Shown in pieces: positions 8,369 through 16,423 of a stretch of 64,000 bases of DNA. The first letter of the stretch is position 1. Each line of letters opens with the position of its first letter. The notes beneath the pieces are model-generated. The model was not told where the DNA came from. It saw only the letters and a list, made by a program, of their open reading frames with translations, and did no database searches. Position numbers and translations under genes: made by a program. Source of the DNA: Prochlorococcus marinus XMU1412 (GTDB taxonomy: Bacteria; Cyanobacteriota; Cyanobacteriia; PCC-6307; Cyanobiaceae); NCBI RefSeq assembly GCF_017696315.1, contig NZ_JAAORJ010000004.1, forward strand, positions 320,519 to 384,518. The letters run 5' to 3'.

Positions 8369-8530
8369 ATGAGTGGTGACAATTTGCATGGTAAGCAACC
8401 TATAAAATTTTATTCGGAAAAAATAACACTTACAAAAGTTGAATTATTAGAAAGACAGTTAAATTTAAGCGAAAAAATTTCAGATTTAGATCAAAAGCAT
8501 AAAGAATGGAGCAAAAAACTATTAGGTTGA
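8369..8530 (+). CDS. hypothetical small coiled-coil protein, 53 aa
   Basis: A highly charged, soluble 53-residue protein. Residues about 20 to 50 form a heptad-like helix (TKVELLERQLNLSEKISDL). No family recognised. It lies between the DesA-like gene and the convergent methyltransferase. Confidence 0.6.
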   Translation: MSGDNLHGKQPIKFYSEKITLTKVELLERQLNLSEKISDLDQKHKEWSKKLLG

Positions 8531-8580
8531 TCATCTTTTATGATGAATTTTACTTACTTTTTATATTTCTATTTGCCTGA

Positions 8581-9198
8581 TCAAGAAACTTTTCTGTAAA
8601 TTATTGAAAAATTATTTGCAGGCATACTAATAATATCCTCTTGAGAAAAACCATTTTTCTTACTCTCATCACAAACTTCCTCAAGATTTTTAATACCCCA
8701 AAGATCATTTTGCATTTTTAATGAATTATCGAAAAAATAATTACTTTCACTTGTATGCTTTCCACAAATTTTAAATGGCCCATACAAAATCAAAAATTGT
8801 CCCTTATTGAGTAATTTTCTTGACTCTCTAAAGAGTGCTACAGTACAAGACCACTTTGCTACATGAATCATATTTATAGAGACTATTCCTTGCAAAGAAT
8901 TAGCTAATATCAATGGAATTTTCCAAGGAACTTTTTCTACATCAATCTCAAGAGGCTGGGGCATTTTCTTAGTTAAGTCTTCATACTCAATCCAAGAACT
9001 TATACTTTTTCTATGCACTAACTCTGGGTCACTTGTTTGCCAAATTATTCCAGGGAATCGTTTTTGAAAAAACACTCCATGTTCACCACTACCACTCGCG
9101 ATTTCCAATACTGAACCTTTTTTTATAATTCTGGATAGTACATCACCAATGCAGTCTCTATTTCTTTGAGTTGCCGAAAAAAAAAGTCTATTATCCAA
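8581..9198 (-). CDS. DUF938 SAM-dependent methyltransferase-like protein
   Basis: A 205-residue protein of the DUF938 (METTL26-like) family. The SAM-binding motif I appears as VLEIASGSGEHGVFF (about residues 30 to 44), followed by WQTSDPE. The N-terminal FFSATQRNRDCI matches the family's characteristic opening. Length is normal for the family. Substrate unknown. It reads toward the DesA-like gene. Confidence 0.85.
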   Translation of the reverse strand: MDNRLFFSATQRNRDCIGDVLSRIIKKGSVLEIASGSGEHGVFFQKRFPGIIWQTSDPELVHRKSISSWIEYEDLTKKMPQPLEIDVEKVPWKIPLILANSLQGIVSINMIHVAKWSCTVALFRESRKLLNKGQFLILYGPFKICGKHTSESNYFFDNSLKMQNDLWGIKNLEEVCDESKKNGFSQEDIISMPANNFSIIYRKVS

Positions 9199-9250
9199 AA
9201 TTAAAAAAAATTGGGCGCTTCAGTAAAAATAATAATTCTAAAATCCTTGA

Positions 9251-9361
9251 TTATTTAACCTTTCTCAATTTAGGAGTCTTGAAAAACATTATTTTAAGGC
9301 TAAAGAATAATATTGAAATTGTAAGAGCAGGCAAGATATAAAGTATTAAATCAGAACTCAT
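9251..9361 (-). CDS. small membrane protein, 36 aa, similar to 11302
   Basis: One membrane span (about residues 4 to 24) with a basic tail (KTPKLRKVK). Length, start (MSSDLIL), the MF-x-K turn and the KVK end resemble the protein at 11302 (MSLDFIL, KVK end), suggesting paralogy. No family recognised. Confidence 0.55.
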   Translation of the reverse strand: MSSDLILYILPALTISILFFSLKIMFFKTPKLRKVK

Positions 9362-9501
9362 TAGAGAAGGAATCCTTCCAAAAATTAAATGCATGTAGTA
9401 GGTCGCGAATGACATAAATTCATATATATCTAATTTATTAATAGCAATTATTTGAATTCTAAAAACTACTTTTAGTCAAAAATCAAAAATTCTCAAAAAA
9501 A

Positions 9502-9533
9502 AGAGTCAGCCTGTATCCCTACTAGCTGACTCT
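9502..9533. other. 9-bp inverted repeat in a 418-bp gene-free stretch
   Basis: Arms AGAGTCAGC (9502 to 9510) and GCTGACTCT (9525 to 9533) are perfect complements with a 14-base loop. There is no U-run on either side, so it is not a classical terminator. It could be an RNA hairpin or an operator. The rest of 9362 to 9779 holds only AT-rich sequence and the hli promoter region. Confidence 0.45.
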
Positions 9534-9748
9534 AATAACATATTAATTTAAATTACCTCTAAATGAGGATATAGCTCTAAAAAAACAAGGTGAAAAGCTT
9601 ATATTTATTTTTTCAAATTTAAAAAATCAAAACAAAAATAAAAACATCGATAAGGTATATTTCGACACATATATGTAACAGTATTTTAAATTTTCCTGAT
9701 AATGCAAGGAATAAACCCTGATTTTTCTTTACATTATTAAATAATTAT

Positions 9749-9766
9749 GTTATATTTGTTAACAAA
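9749..9766 (+). promoter_or_regulatory. HLR1-like direct repeat upstream of hli pair
   Basis: GTTATATT-TG-TTAACAAA fits the cyanobacterial HLR1 box (two KTTACAWW half-sites two bases apart) with one mismatch in each half. HLR1 is bound by the OmpR-type regulator RpaB and controls high-light genes. The near-identical sequence upstream of the hli gene at 10837 has the same distance to its ATG, which supports function. Confidence 0.55.
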
Positions 9767-9779
9767 TTACATAAACAAA

Positions 9780-9887
9780 ATGACTCCAGAAGCAGAACGT
9801 TTTAATGGTTGGGCAGCAATGTTAGGTTTCGTTGCAGCAGTTGGTGCGTATGTCACAACCGGTCAGATCATTCCAGGTTGGTTCTAA
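9780..9887 (+). CDS. hli: high-light-inducible protein, 35 aa
   Basis: A minimal Hli (one-helix LHC-like protein). It carries the chlorophyll-binding core AERFNGWAAMLGF, one membrane span and the TGQIIPGWF end shared by a subgroup of Prochlorococcus Hli proteins. Hli proteins bind chlorophyll and carotenoid and protect photosystems during light stress. Its stop codon overlaps the ATG of the second hli gene (TAATG), so the two are co-translated. The HLR1-like box at 9749 probably controls it. Confidence 0.92.
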   Translation: MTPEAERFNGWAAMLGFVAAVGAYVTTGQIIPGWF

Positions 9888-10027
9888 TGAAAAATAACGA
9901 ATCAAAATTAGTTGAAAAAGAAAAAATCGTTGCTGAAAAGCTTAACGGTAGATTCGCAATGTTAGGTTTTGTTGCTCTTGTGGGAGCATATTTAACTACA
10001 GGTCAAATCATTCCTGGTTTTATCTAA
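9887..10027 (+). CDS. hli: high-light-inducible protein, 46 aa
   Basis: The second gene of the hli pair. The true start is the ATG at 9887, overlapping the previous stop; a longer frame from 9809 would be a read-through of the first gene in the wrong frame. A charged N-terminus (NNESKLVEKEK) is followed by AEKLNGRFAMLGF and the TGQIIPGFI end. The hairpin at 10051 is a likely terminator for the pair. Acts in the thylakoid membrane. Confidence 0.92.
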   Translation: MKNNESKLVEKEKIVAEKLNGRFAMLGFVALVGAYLTTGQIIPGFI

Positions 10028-10050
10028 TATAAACCTTTTAAAATTTCATA

Positions 10051-10087
10051 AAAAAGTCTAATTTAAAATTAAATTAGGCTTTTTTTA
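10051..10087 (+). terminator. terminator after the hli pair
   Basis: AAAAGTCTAATTT and AAATTAGGCTTTT form a stem with a short AT loop, followed by a T-run. It starts 23 bases after the second hli stop. The remaining gene-free sequence to 10442 holds a small ATTCG/CGAAT hairpin at 10239 to 10255 and nothing else I can name. Confidence 0.75.
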
Positions 10088-10442
10088 ACGGAATTTTTTT
10101 GATAATAAATTGTCTTTATTAATTAAAGTTTGAATAATACTATTTGCGACAAAAAAGTATGCTGAAAATCAGCTTAAAAACAATATTTCGTTACTAATAA
10201 TTAGAGTCAGAGTTTTTCGGGTCAATTTTATAAACTATATTCGCGGGAAACGAATCAAACTAGGAAAGTTTATTAGCAACAAACTGAAATATCATAATTT
10301 TAATTCTAGAAAGCTAAAGAAGGAAAATGATATTTTAAAAAACAATTTAAAATGAAATATTAATTTGATTATTCTTCTTTTTTAAAACTTAAATTTATTT
10401 GTTAATTGATGCTATCTTTTATCCAGATAATTCGAGAATTTA

Positions 10443-10571
10443 ATGAGAGTAAAGCTTGAACCAGAGACAGCATTCATTGGCAAAAAGTTTGCTTATATAT
10501 TTCTAGGAATAATATTTAGCCTAAATGCCATAACTTTTATTTGGTTTTTCTTATTTTCAAATTTAAATTAA
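10443..10571 (+). CDS. small single-span membrane protein, 42 aa
   Basis: A 42-residue protein with a soluble head (MRVKLEPETAFIGKK) and one membrane span (about residues 17 to 40). It sits between two hli loci and converges with the third hli gene. It is not an Hli: the chlorophyll-binding ExxNGR motif is absent. No family recognised. Confidence 0.6.
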   Translation: MRVKLEPETAFIGKKFAYIFLGIIFSLNAITFIWFFLFSNLN

Positions 10572-10630
10572 GAAATAAATTTTCGTTTAAAACAGTTGAA
10601 TTATGTAGCTTAAAAAAAGTTATCTAGGTA

Positions 10631-10837
10631 CTAAAAAACTCCTGGAATGATCTGACCGGTTGTGACATAGGCTCCCAATAGTGCAACGAAACCAACCATA
10701 GCCCATCTTCCATTTACTTTTTCTGCATTTTGAGGATATCCATCGTAAGAAACAGTTTCATCAATATAAGGCCTAGTTTCTGATGGGAACATATTCTGTC
10801 TTCCACCTGATTCTGTTGTAACTCCTGATTTTGTCAT
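10631..10837 (-). CDS. hli: high-light-inducible protein, 68 aa
   Basis: A longer Hli with a 38-residue polar N-terminal extension, then AEKVNGRWAMVGF, one membrane span and TGQIIPGVF. The last third is nearly identical to the two Hli proteins at 9780 and 9887, showing recent duplication. An HLR1-like box lies 14 bases upstream of its ATG, exactly as for the hli pair. Thylakoid photoprotection. Confidence 0.92.
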   Translation of the reverse strand: MTKSGVTTESGGRQNMFPSETRPYIDETVSYDGYPQNAEKVNGRWAMVGFVALLGAYVTTGQIIPGVF

Positions 10838-10850
10838 TAAAAAGATAATA

Positions 10851-10868
10851 ATTGTTAACTAAAGTAAC
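10851..10868 (-). promoter_or_regulatory. HLR1-like direct repeat upstream of hli
   Basis: On the minus strand it reads GTTACTTT-AG-TTAACAAT, two HLR1-like half-sites with one mismatch each. It agrees at 14 of 17 positions with the box upstream of the hli pair and is at the same distance from the start codon. Probable RpaB binding site. Confidence 0.55.
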
Positions 10869-11046
10869 ACAAATATTAACTTATGTAAACCAAATTTTCC
10901 AATGATTTTCCTCTGATTATTTAAATTAGGGGTCAATATGTGACATTTCTGTTAAAGAAAAATTAACATGCTGCATTTTTTTTAATCAAACCACTTTTTA
11001 TTATCAAATACGCAATCAATCTTTAAAAATAAGCATTTATACTCAC

Positions 11047-11182
11047 ACTAAGTAATTTTACTTAGTAAAATAGTTAAAGCATTTAGGAAGTGCTTAGCTG
11101 GTTAAATCGGAGATTCTGAATTAACTAGGTCGTCATGAGCTTGCCAGTGGGATACCTGCAGGCTCTTTCAAATTTTAAGAGC
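11047..11182. other. hairpin-rich gene-free stretch, possible small RNA
   Basis: Between the hli promoter and 11302 no gene is convincing. The stretch holds a perfect hairpin ACTAAGTA/TACTTAGT (11047 to 11066, 4-base loop) and GCTCTT/AAGAGC (11162 to 11182). The sequence between them has higher GC than its surroundings (GGTCGTCATGAGCTTGCC). It may encode a small RNA; strand and ends cannot be set. Confidence 0.3.
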
Positions 11183-11301
11183 AAACAAATATACTAAGGA
11201 CGCAAATAATTAATTGACCTGTAAGATAAATTCTTGAAGATTAGCAACTAATGTCAAAGCACCATTTATTTGCTAAATAGAAAATAGACTGAACATAATG
11301 T

Positions 11302-11403
11302 ATGTCTTTAGATTTTATTCTCATACCATCTTGTATATTGATTATCCTTTTCCTTTTAAATCGAGAAAATATGTTCTACAAAAAAAATAAAAAGGTTAAA
11401 TAA
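11302..11403 (+). CDS. small membrane protein, 33 aa, similar to 9251
   Basis: One membrane span (about residues 4 to 20) followed by NRENMFYKKNKKVK. It resembles the 36-residue protein at 9251 in start, span position and KVK end. A second open frame from 11298 covers the same bases but lacks membrane or family character. Confidence 0.45.
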   Translation: MSLDFILIPSCILIILFLLNRENMFYKKNKKVK

Positions 11404-11843
11404 TATTATTATTCTAAAAAAAGCTTAATACTAAAGATCTAGAGATTGTACTACTTATTTTTTTTCTAAAAATAAGAAAATTTAAAACGCATACTTTAAT
11501 AAAGTTTGAAAACCCTAGAGAATTTAGTAGAGAAAACTATACCAACTTTTTTCTTAAAATTAATTTGTCCCAATATAGTTTTGCATTACTAATTTGAATT
11601 AGTTTTTGTTGGCAGTGTATGCAATTGCATTCGTATGTGAAAGTTTTATTTTTCATGCATTAACTCTTTTTTTAAAGAAAACAAATTTCTTATTTTATTG
11701 CAACTGTTAATAAATTTTTTTTCTAATTTTTTATTGCAATTAAAGAATTAAAATATTTTTCTTAACTATCAATTTTATATTGGTATCTAAATCATTGATA
11801 TTTTATAATATTAAAAAGGCAGTAAAAAACAAATAAATTTCTT
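11404..11843. other. 440-bp gene-free stretch
   Basis: Very AT-rich sequence with homopolymer runs and a TGCAATTGCA palindrome near 11619. I see no convincing gene, terminator or repeat. It contains the promoter region of the permease gene at 11844. Confidence 0.5.
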
Positions 11844-13049
11844 TTGAAACTTTCAAATCAATCACTAATTAAAAAAACTATTAATAAAATAATTTCTCCT
11901 TGGTATTTACTTCCCTTACTAGATAGATGGGTATTAGGTCAAATAATCCCTCCCATGATATTTGCAATTTCTGCTTTTACAGTTATTTCATTATCAGTTG
12001 GGGTAATGTTTGATCTTATAAGGAAAATAGTTGAATTTGGTTTACCTTTATTCTTAGCTTTAAAAGTTCTTTTTTTTAGTTTACCCAGTTTTTTAGTCTT
12101 ATCATTCCCTATGGCAGTTTTACTTTCAACATTATTAGCCTACGGAAAATTATCAAGCAATTCTGAATTGTTGGCATTGAAATCTTTGGGTATAAAAACT
12201 TCAAGAATCATTTCTCCAGCTATTGCTCTTTCAATATTTATGACAGGGTTAACTTTTTACTTTAATGATAATTTGGTTCCTGCGAGTAATAGATTAGCTG
12301 AAACAACATTAAGAGCAGGCATAGGAAGTTCTTTTAGCGCCGAACAAGGAAAAGATAATATTATGTTTTCAAGATATGGATCTAGGATAAGTGCATCAAA
12401 TAAAAAACCTACAAAAACAAATACTTATCTTACTCATATATTTTATGCTTCATGGTATGAAAACAATATTATGGAGGGAGTTACAGTTTTAGATTTTTCG
12501 AGAGAAGATTTTCAACAAATCTTAAAGGCAAAGAATGGATTATTTGACAAAAAAAGTTCTTCTTGGATATTTTCTGACGGGAATATTGTATCAATTGATC
12601 CAAGCGGACAAACTACAAATATTCAATTTAAAGAATATACATATCCATTTGTTGAAGGTCCCATGGAGCTAGCAAAGGTGCCTAAAGATGCAAATGAAAT
12701 GACTTTAAAGCAGGCTATACAAGCAGAGAAGATTTATGAAAAAACTGGAAACTTGAAGGAGGTAAGAAGAATTAAAGTCCGCATTCAAGAAAAATTCACT
12801 CTGCCTTTTGCATGCTTGGTCTTTGGTTTAATAGGAAGCAGTCTGGGATCTAAATCTAATTTAAGATCTTCAAAAAGTCAGGGATTTGGGTTGAGCGTAA
12901 TTCTTATATTAATTTATTATGTTATGTCATTTTTATTTAGTTCGTTCGGAGTAAAAGGTATTTTATCTCCAATTTTTGCTGCATGGTTACCTGTCTTAAT
13001 TTCTCTTGGAGGTGGAATTTATTTATTAAGAAAATCAAGTTCTTTCTAA
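11844..13049 (+). CDS. LptF/LptG-type permease (YjgP/YjgQ family)
   Basis: A 401-residue permease with TTG as start. About three membrane segments near residues 30 to 115, a periplasmic beta-rich domain (about residues 135 to 300) and three more at the C-terminus match LptF/LptG. In Gram-negative bacteria these form the inner-membrane part of the LptB2FG exporter that lifts lipopolysaccharide toward the outer membrane; cyanobacteria usually have a single such protein. Motif LLSTLLAYGKLSSNSELLALKSLG is diagnostic in its first part. No operon partner is adjacent. Confidence 0.87.
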   Translation: MKLSNQSLIKKTINKIISPWYLLPLLDRWVLGQIIPPMIFAISAFTVISLSVGVMFDLIRKIVEFGLPLFLALKVLFFSLPSFLVLSFPMAVLLSTLLAYGKLSSNSELLALKSLGIKTSRIISPAIALSIFMTGLTFYFNDNLVPASNRLAETTLRAGIGSSFSAEQGKDNIMFSRYGSRISASNKKPTKTNTYLTHIFYASWYENNIMEGVTVLDFSREDFQQILKAKNGLFDKKSSSWIFSDGNIVSIDPSGQTTNIQFKEYTYPFVEGPMELAKVPKDANEMTLKQAIQAEKIYEKTGNLKEVRRIKVRIQEKFTLPFACLVFGLIGSSLGSKSNLRSSKSQGFGLSVILILIYYVMSFLFSSFGVKGILSPIFAAWLPVLISLGGGIYLLRKSSSF

Positions 13050-13117
13050 GATTTTAAGTACATAAATAAGAACATACATAACAAAATTTTTTTGCAAGTA
13101 AATAGATTCTTAAATCT

Positions 13118-13702
13118 TTATTTCTCGTCTATTTTTTGATAACCATACCAATCAGGATAGTTGTTTTCTTGAATAAAGTTATTATCTGGAGTTAATTCTA
13201 TTTCCCAATTACCTATCTTTTTTATTTGTTCACAATCATCGAAACTAATTAACATTTCTAAAGAAGCAAGATCATCTTTATGCTTTTTTTTACACCCAAT
13301 AAGCCATTTAGACTTAGCTATATTTTTTGCCTCTAATTTATTAGAAGCTATAACTAATCCAAACTCATGTTTTTCCATCATAGAAGTTGGATTATAGCCT
13401 CCAATATTGACAAACCATAAATATTTTTTGGCATTATTTTTTTTTACTAATTGCTTTTTTCCTATTTTATACTTTTCAATATTTTTTAAATTAATCTTAT
13501 GACCATCCACATATTGTATTTTTTTATAGCTATCAATATGCAAACCTTTTGAGGATCCAAACCAATCCTTTCTTAAAGTATCGAATGAGTCTTCAATTTT
13601 AGATCCAACAACCCATCTAACATCATGTAGTTCAATATTGGCTTTTTCTGCTCTACCTCCAAGTACAACCAAATAAAGAAAATTATTTTTTAATATTTTC
13701 AC
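13118..13702 (-). CDS. DUF1543 family protein with duplicated domain
   Basis: A 194-residue protein with two copies of the DUF1543 fold. The first (about residues 8 to 60) opens LYLVVLGGRAEKANIELHD; the second (about residues 92 to 150) opens YLWFVNIGGYNPTSMMEKHE. The repeat L/W-GG-x(6 to 8)-E-H/L-H is visible in both. The family's role is unknown. It converges with the permease gene. Confidence 0.8.
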   Translation of the reverse strand: MKILKNNFLYLVVLGGRAEKANIELHDVRWVVGSKIEDSFDTLRKDWFGSSKGLHIDSYKKIQYVDGHKINLKNIEKYKIGKKQLVKKNNAKKYLWFVNIGGYNPTSMMEKHEFGLVIASNKLEAKNIAKSKWLIGCKKKHKDDLASLEMLISFDDCEQIKKIGNWEIELTPDNNFIQENNYPDWYGYQKIDEK

Positions 13703-13786
13703 TTTTAATAAATAAACTTAATTTAAACTTTAATTAAAATTCTAAAAATTTAGCTTATAGATAATTTTACTAATTCAGAGATTCTG

Positions 13787-13930
13787 TTAATTAAACCAAC
13801 CTTTTTTCTTTTCTTTAACTTTTGGTGAAGTCTGAATCTTAGGCTCTTCGTCTACTCTACCTTTAATAATCATTAAGGGAACTATTGCCCATAGAGCTAA
13901 AAATAATATCCAGAATAGGTAAATGTTCAT
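13787..13930 (-). CDS. small single-span membrane protein, 47 aa
   Basis: One membrane span (about residues 3 to 22) followed by an acidic turn (VDEEP) and a lysine-rich tail (KVKEKKKGWFN). The basic tail suggests N-out/C-in topology. It is too short for a signal-anchored enzyme and no family is recognised. Confidence 0.65.
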   Translation of the reverse strand: MNIYLFWILFLALWAIVPLMIIKGRVDEEPKIQTSPKVKEKKKGWFN

Positions 13931-14274
13931 AATATTAAAAATCAATAAAATCATAATAAAATTAATTAAATATGATTCGTGAGTTTCTTTTTAAAGTTCT
14001 AATTTAGATGTATAATCAAATATTTATTTTTAATGAAAGCTGCATAAAATGTCTAATAAATTTTATATAAATATTATGGTTGTCTAAAAAAATTTTAAAA
14101 AGTAAAAATTAGAAATTTCTATCCAGTAATAAAAAAAATCGCACTCATCAAAACCACTGCTTTGCTTCAGGATATTTAGAGTGCATATATATAATGGCAC
14201 TATAAAAATTTTTTCGTGAATCTTTTTAAATCATACGTTGCATATCTAAAATAGATTAAAAAATTAATAGATTA
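13931..14274. other. 344-bp gene-free stretch
   Basis: AT-rich, without a convincing gene. A GC-richer patch near 14145 to 14195 (GCACTCATCAAAACCACTGC) stands out slightly but shows no clear stem. The promoter of the zinc-ribbon gene at 14275 should be here. Confidence 0.4.
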
Positions 14275-14430
14275 ATGAAAAAATGTGATTTATGTCATAA
14301 GCCAGATAAAACTCATTACAGAGTTAAATCCATAATTCATACGAACTGGATTTTTTGTTGTAAAGAATGTTGGAATCTAATTTCTACACATAAAAATTAT
14401 TCCTATGGCGGAACTAGAAAGTCAAAATAA
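14275..14430 (+). CDS. small zinc-ribbon-like protein, 51 aa
   Basis: CX2C near the N-terminus (CDLC) and CCKEC at about residues 28 to 32 could form a four-cysteine zinc site. The rest is basic (GGTRKSK end). The layout resembles small zinc-ribbon proteins that contact nucleic acid or partner proteins. No named family matched. Confidence 0.7.
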   Translation: MKKCDLCHKPDKTHYRVKSIIHTNWIFCCKECWNLISTHKNYSYGGTRKSK

Positions 14431-14462
14431 ATTAATTTTATTAGAAAAAAAATTTTTACTTT

Positions 14463-14939
14463 CTAAAAAAAATCATTAATTTCTTTTTTTATAGATTTAT
14501 ATTCTAAATTAATTCCTTTAATAAATTCATCTACTTCTTTTTTAGTATTCTTATATTCATTTATTTTTCGTTTGGTATTCTGATAGAAAATTGATTCAAA
14601 TTTTCCTGGACTTACCTCCTCAATCCAATATCCTGCTAAACAATAAATTTTGTTTGGAACAAAAGTAATAATAAATAATTTTTTGGAATTTTTATATTGA
14701 TCAATTATCTTATTAGCGAAAGTGCCTTTAGTTTTTTGAGTCCCATATATAGCAAAGTGTTTTGCTAAAGATCTAAAATTCTTAGATAAATTTTTATTTT
14801 TTTCTACTGTATTTCTAGAAATTATTTTTTCTAAAGAATAACAATAATCCAAAAAATTAGTATTTTCTTTTTTTGAAGGATATATAGTTATTAGGGAACT
14901 TAAAAGTAAAAAAGAAGTTAAAAGAAATTTTTTAAACAT
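14463..14939 (-). CDS. secreted hypothetical protein, 158 aa
   Basis: A signal peptide is visible (MFKKFLLTSFLLLSSLITIY), so the mature protein of about 135 residues should be periplasmic or outer. It is lysine-rich with two cysteines. No domain is recognised. It converges with the zinc-ribbon gene, 32 bases away. Confidence 0.7.
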   Translation of the reverse strand: MFKKFLLTSFLLLSSLITIYPSKKENTNFLDYCYSLEKIISRNTVEKNKNLSKNFRSLAKHFAIYGTQKTKGTFANKIIDQYKNSKKLFIITFVPNKIYCLAGYWIEEVSPGKFESIFYQNTKRKINEYKNTKKEVDEFIKGINLEYKSIKKEINDFF

Positions 14940-15127
14940 TTATTTAATTAGATTTATTATTTCATAAATATAAAAAGACAATTCATAAATTAATATTGAT
15001 TAGCTTAAAAAGATTCACATTAATTAAAAGATTTCTATTAATTTAGCTAAACTAGTTTGAGAAAAATTTACAAGTATTTCAGACTAATTAAGTATTTATC
15101 AAACGTATAAAATTTTTTTCTTATAAT

Positions 15128-15514
15128 ATGGCTATGAAAATTTCTTTATTGAAAAATAAACGGATAAAATCTTTTTTAGATTTTTTTTCAAGAGTATCAA
15201 TTTCAGCAATATTTATCTCAGCCATACCAGGTAAAATAAATGATTTTGAAACAACAGTTGAATATATCTCTTCAAAAGGCATTCCTCAACCAATTTCATC
15301 TATTCTTCTAGTGGGAGCCATTATATGTCTTATCTTGGGTTCTGGATTTTTTATATTTGGAGAAAAACAAAAAATCGGTTCGGTCTTTTTATTACTATTT
15401 CTTATTCCAACAACAATAATTTTTCATGTATTTCCATTCCATCAAAGAGCAGTATTTATTAATCTCGGATTGATAGGTGGATTAATTATTTCTGCAATAA
15501 GGGAAGCAAAATAA
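15128..15514 (+). CDS. DoxX family membrane protein
   Basis: A 128-residue four-helix membrane protein with the DoxX pattern: R-x-S-I-S-A-I-F-I-S-A-x-P-G-K near residues 23 to 36, a second helix pair and the FHVFPFHQ loop near residue 98. DoxX proteins are linked to redox or quinone functions, but no reaction is proven for most. Length is normal for the family. Confidence 0.8.
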   Translation: MAMKISLLKNKRIKSFLDFFSRVSISAIFISAIPGKINDFETTVEYISSKGIPQPISSILLVGAIICLILGSGFFIFGEKQKIGSVFLLLFLIPTTIIFHVFPFHQRAVFINLGLIGGLIISAIREAK

Positions 15515-15541
15515 ATATCTCAATTAAAGAAACCTAAATAT

Positions 15542-15736
15542 TTATTTCCCCTCTCTTAATTCTGGGAAGCAATTCGTAATATGAATTAATTCATAAACCT
15601 CTTTGCTATCGTATTTTTTATTAGGAATTCCACTTCCCACCTCTATGCCTTTCTCTTTCATCTTCTTTAAAATCAATTCTTGTCTTTGCATACTTGACAT
15701 AGACTTGAATCTTTTAGTTCGTTCTTCTTTATTCAC
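15542..15736 (-). CDS. hypothetical protein, 64 aa
   Basis: A charged, soluble 64-residue protein with helical N-terminal half (MSSMQRQELILKKMKEKGIE) and a loop with one Cys near the C-terminus (THITNCFPELREGK-like). Converges with the DoxX gene. No family recognised. Confidence 0.65.
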   Translation of the reverse strand: MNKEERTKRFKSMSSMQRQELILKKMKEKGIEVGSGIPNKKYDSKEVYELIHITNCFPELREGK

Positions 15737-15780
15737 TAGATTTTAATTTTAGTTAAAATTTATTGTTAAGGTTATATCAA

Positions 15781-15903
15781 TTAGCGATTCATTAAATAAG
15801 TAAGAAAGCCAGTAAATGTAAGTAATTTAAATCCAATAAAGAAAGGCAAATATTTTTTGACCTTTTTGCCAACGGGCAATAATTTGTTTAATGAATTGAT
15901 CAT
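15781..15903 (-). CDS. small membrane protein, 40 aa
   Basis: A basic head (LPVGKKVKKYLP) precedes one membrane span (about residues 20 to 37). It lies 45 bases downstream of the 64-residue gene on the same strand and may be co-transcribed. No family recognised. Confidence 0.55.
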   Translation of the reverse strand: MINSLNKLLPVGKKVKKYLPFFIGFKLLTFTGFLTYLMNR

Positions 15904-15991
15904 GATTTACATTAAAAATCTAATTATTTAGAACATCCTAACGAATTTTTTTTAGAATTATTCCATTTCAATTTGTACATTTAAAACAGTA

Positions 15992-16026
15992 GATCTAAAC
16001 TAGAAGGGTTACGTTCCTTTTTTTTT
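15992..16026 (+). repeat. TCTAAACT-hairpin leader element, copy A
   Basis: GATCTAAACT followed by a weak AGAAGG/CCTTTT hairpin and a run of ten T, ending directly at the ATG of 16027. The same arrangement recurs at 18939, 23722 and 28500. The gene upstream is on the other strand, so it is not simply the terminator of an upstream plus-strand gene. Confidence 0.5.
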
Positions 16027-16265
16027 ATGAATGATGAAGAAACAATAATTTCATTATTAAATGAGTTTACTAATCCAAAAAAAATGGCCTCATTTTTTGT
16101 TGACAATGCTACTCTAGATTTTTTATTCATAAGACCGAGTGGTAATCCTATAGATGCAAAAGGGTTCGAACAAATACGTCAATTTTTAAAAAAGTAAATA
16201 ATGTTTGGAAAATTCACTGGATGCAAAGATCTACAGGGAATTCAGATTTATCATTATGGGATTAG
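16027..16265 (+). pseudogene. eroded SnoaL/NTF2-like gene
   Basis: The ATG frame gives 56 residues (opening MNDEETIISLLNEFTNP, then FFVDNATLDFLFIRPSGNP) and stops at 16197. In another frame directly after the stop the peptide VNNVWKIHWMQRSTG follows, which looks like the C-terminal strand of the same SnoaL-like fold. A one-base shift in the T/A tract near 16181 and loss of the middle of the domain would explain both parts. It is probably non-functional, or shortened to the first 56 residues. Confidence 0.55.
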
Positions 16266-16345
16266 CAAAGTTAATAGCTCTTTTAATGATGCTACTACTT
16301 GTAGGTATTTCTTTTATTGGTTTAATTTTTTATTTTATAAAATAA
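16256..16345 (+). CDS. membrane mini-protein, 29 aa
   Basis: The ATG lies inside the end of the eroded SnoaL-like frame (overlap 10 bases). The whole peptide is one membrane span with MGLAK head and FYFIK tail. The overlap suggests it was translationally coupled to the broken gene. Could be chance. Confidence 0.4.
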   Translation: MGLAKLIALLMMLLLVGISFIGLIFYFIK

Positions 16346-16423
16346 ACACATCAAATAAAGAATACCCATTAAATATTTCTTTTTTTAGAAAACAATTACT
16401 TCGTTTAATAAGTTATTTGATTT

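Noticed and set aside
9809-9886. Upstream extension of the second hli gene in its own frame
   Set aside because: The added residues are the first hli gene read in the wrong frame; the ATG at 9887 with TAATG overlap explains both genes.
11090-11185. Possible tRNA or tmRNA half in the hli-side gap
   Set aside because: No acceptor stem, T-loop GGTTCGA or tRNA-like spacing; kept only as a hairpin-rich stretch.
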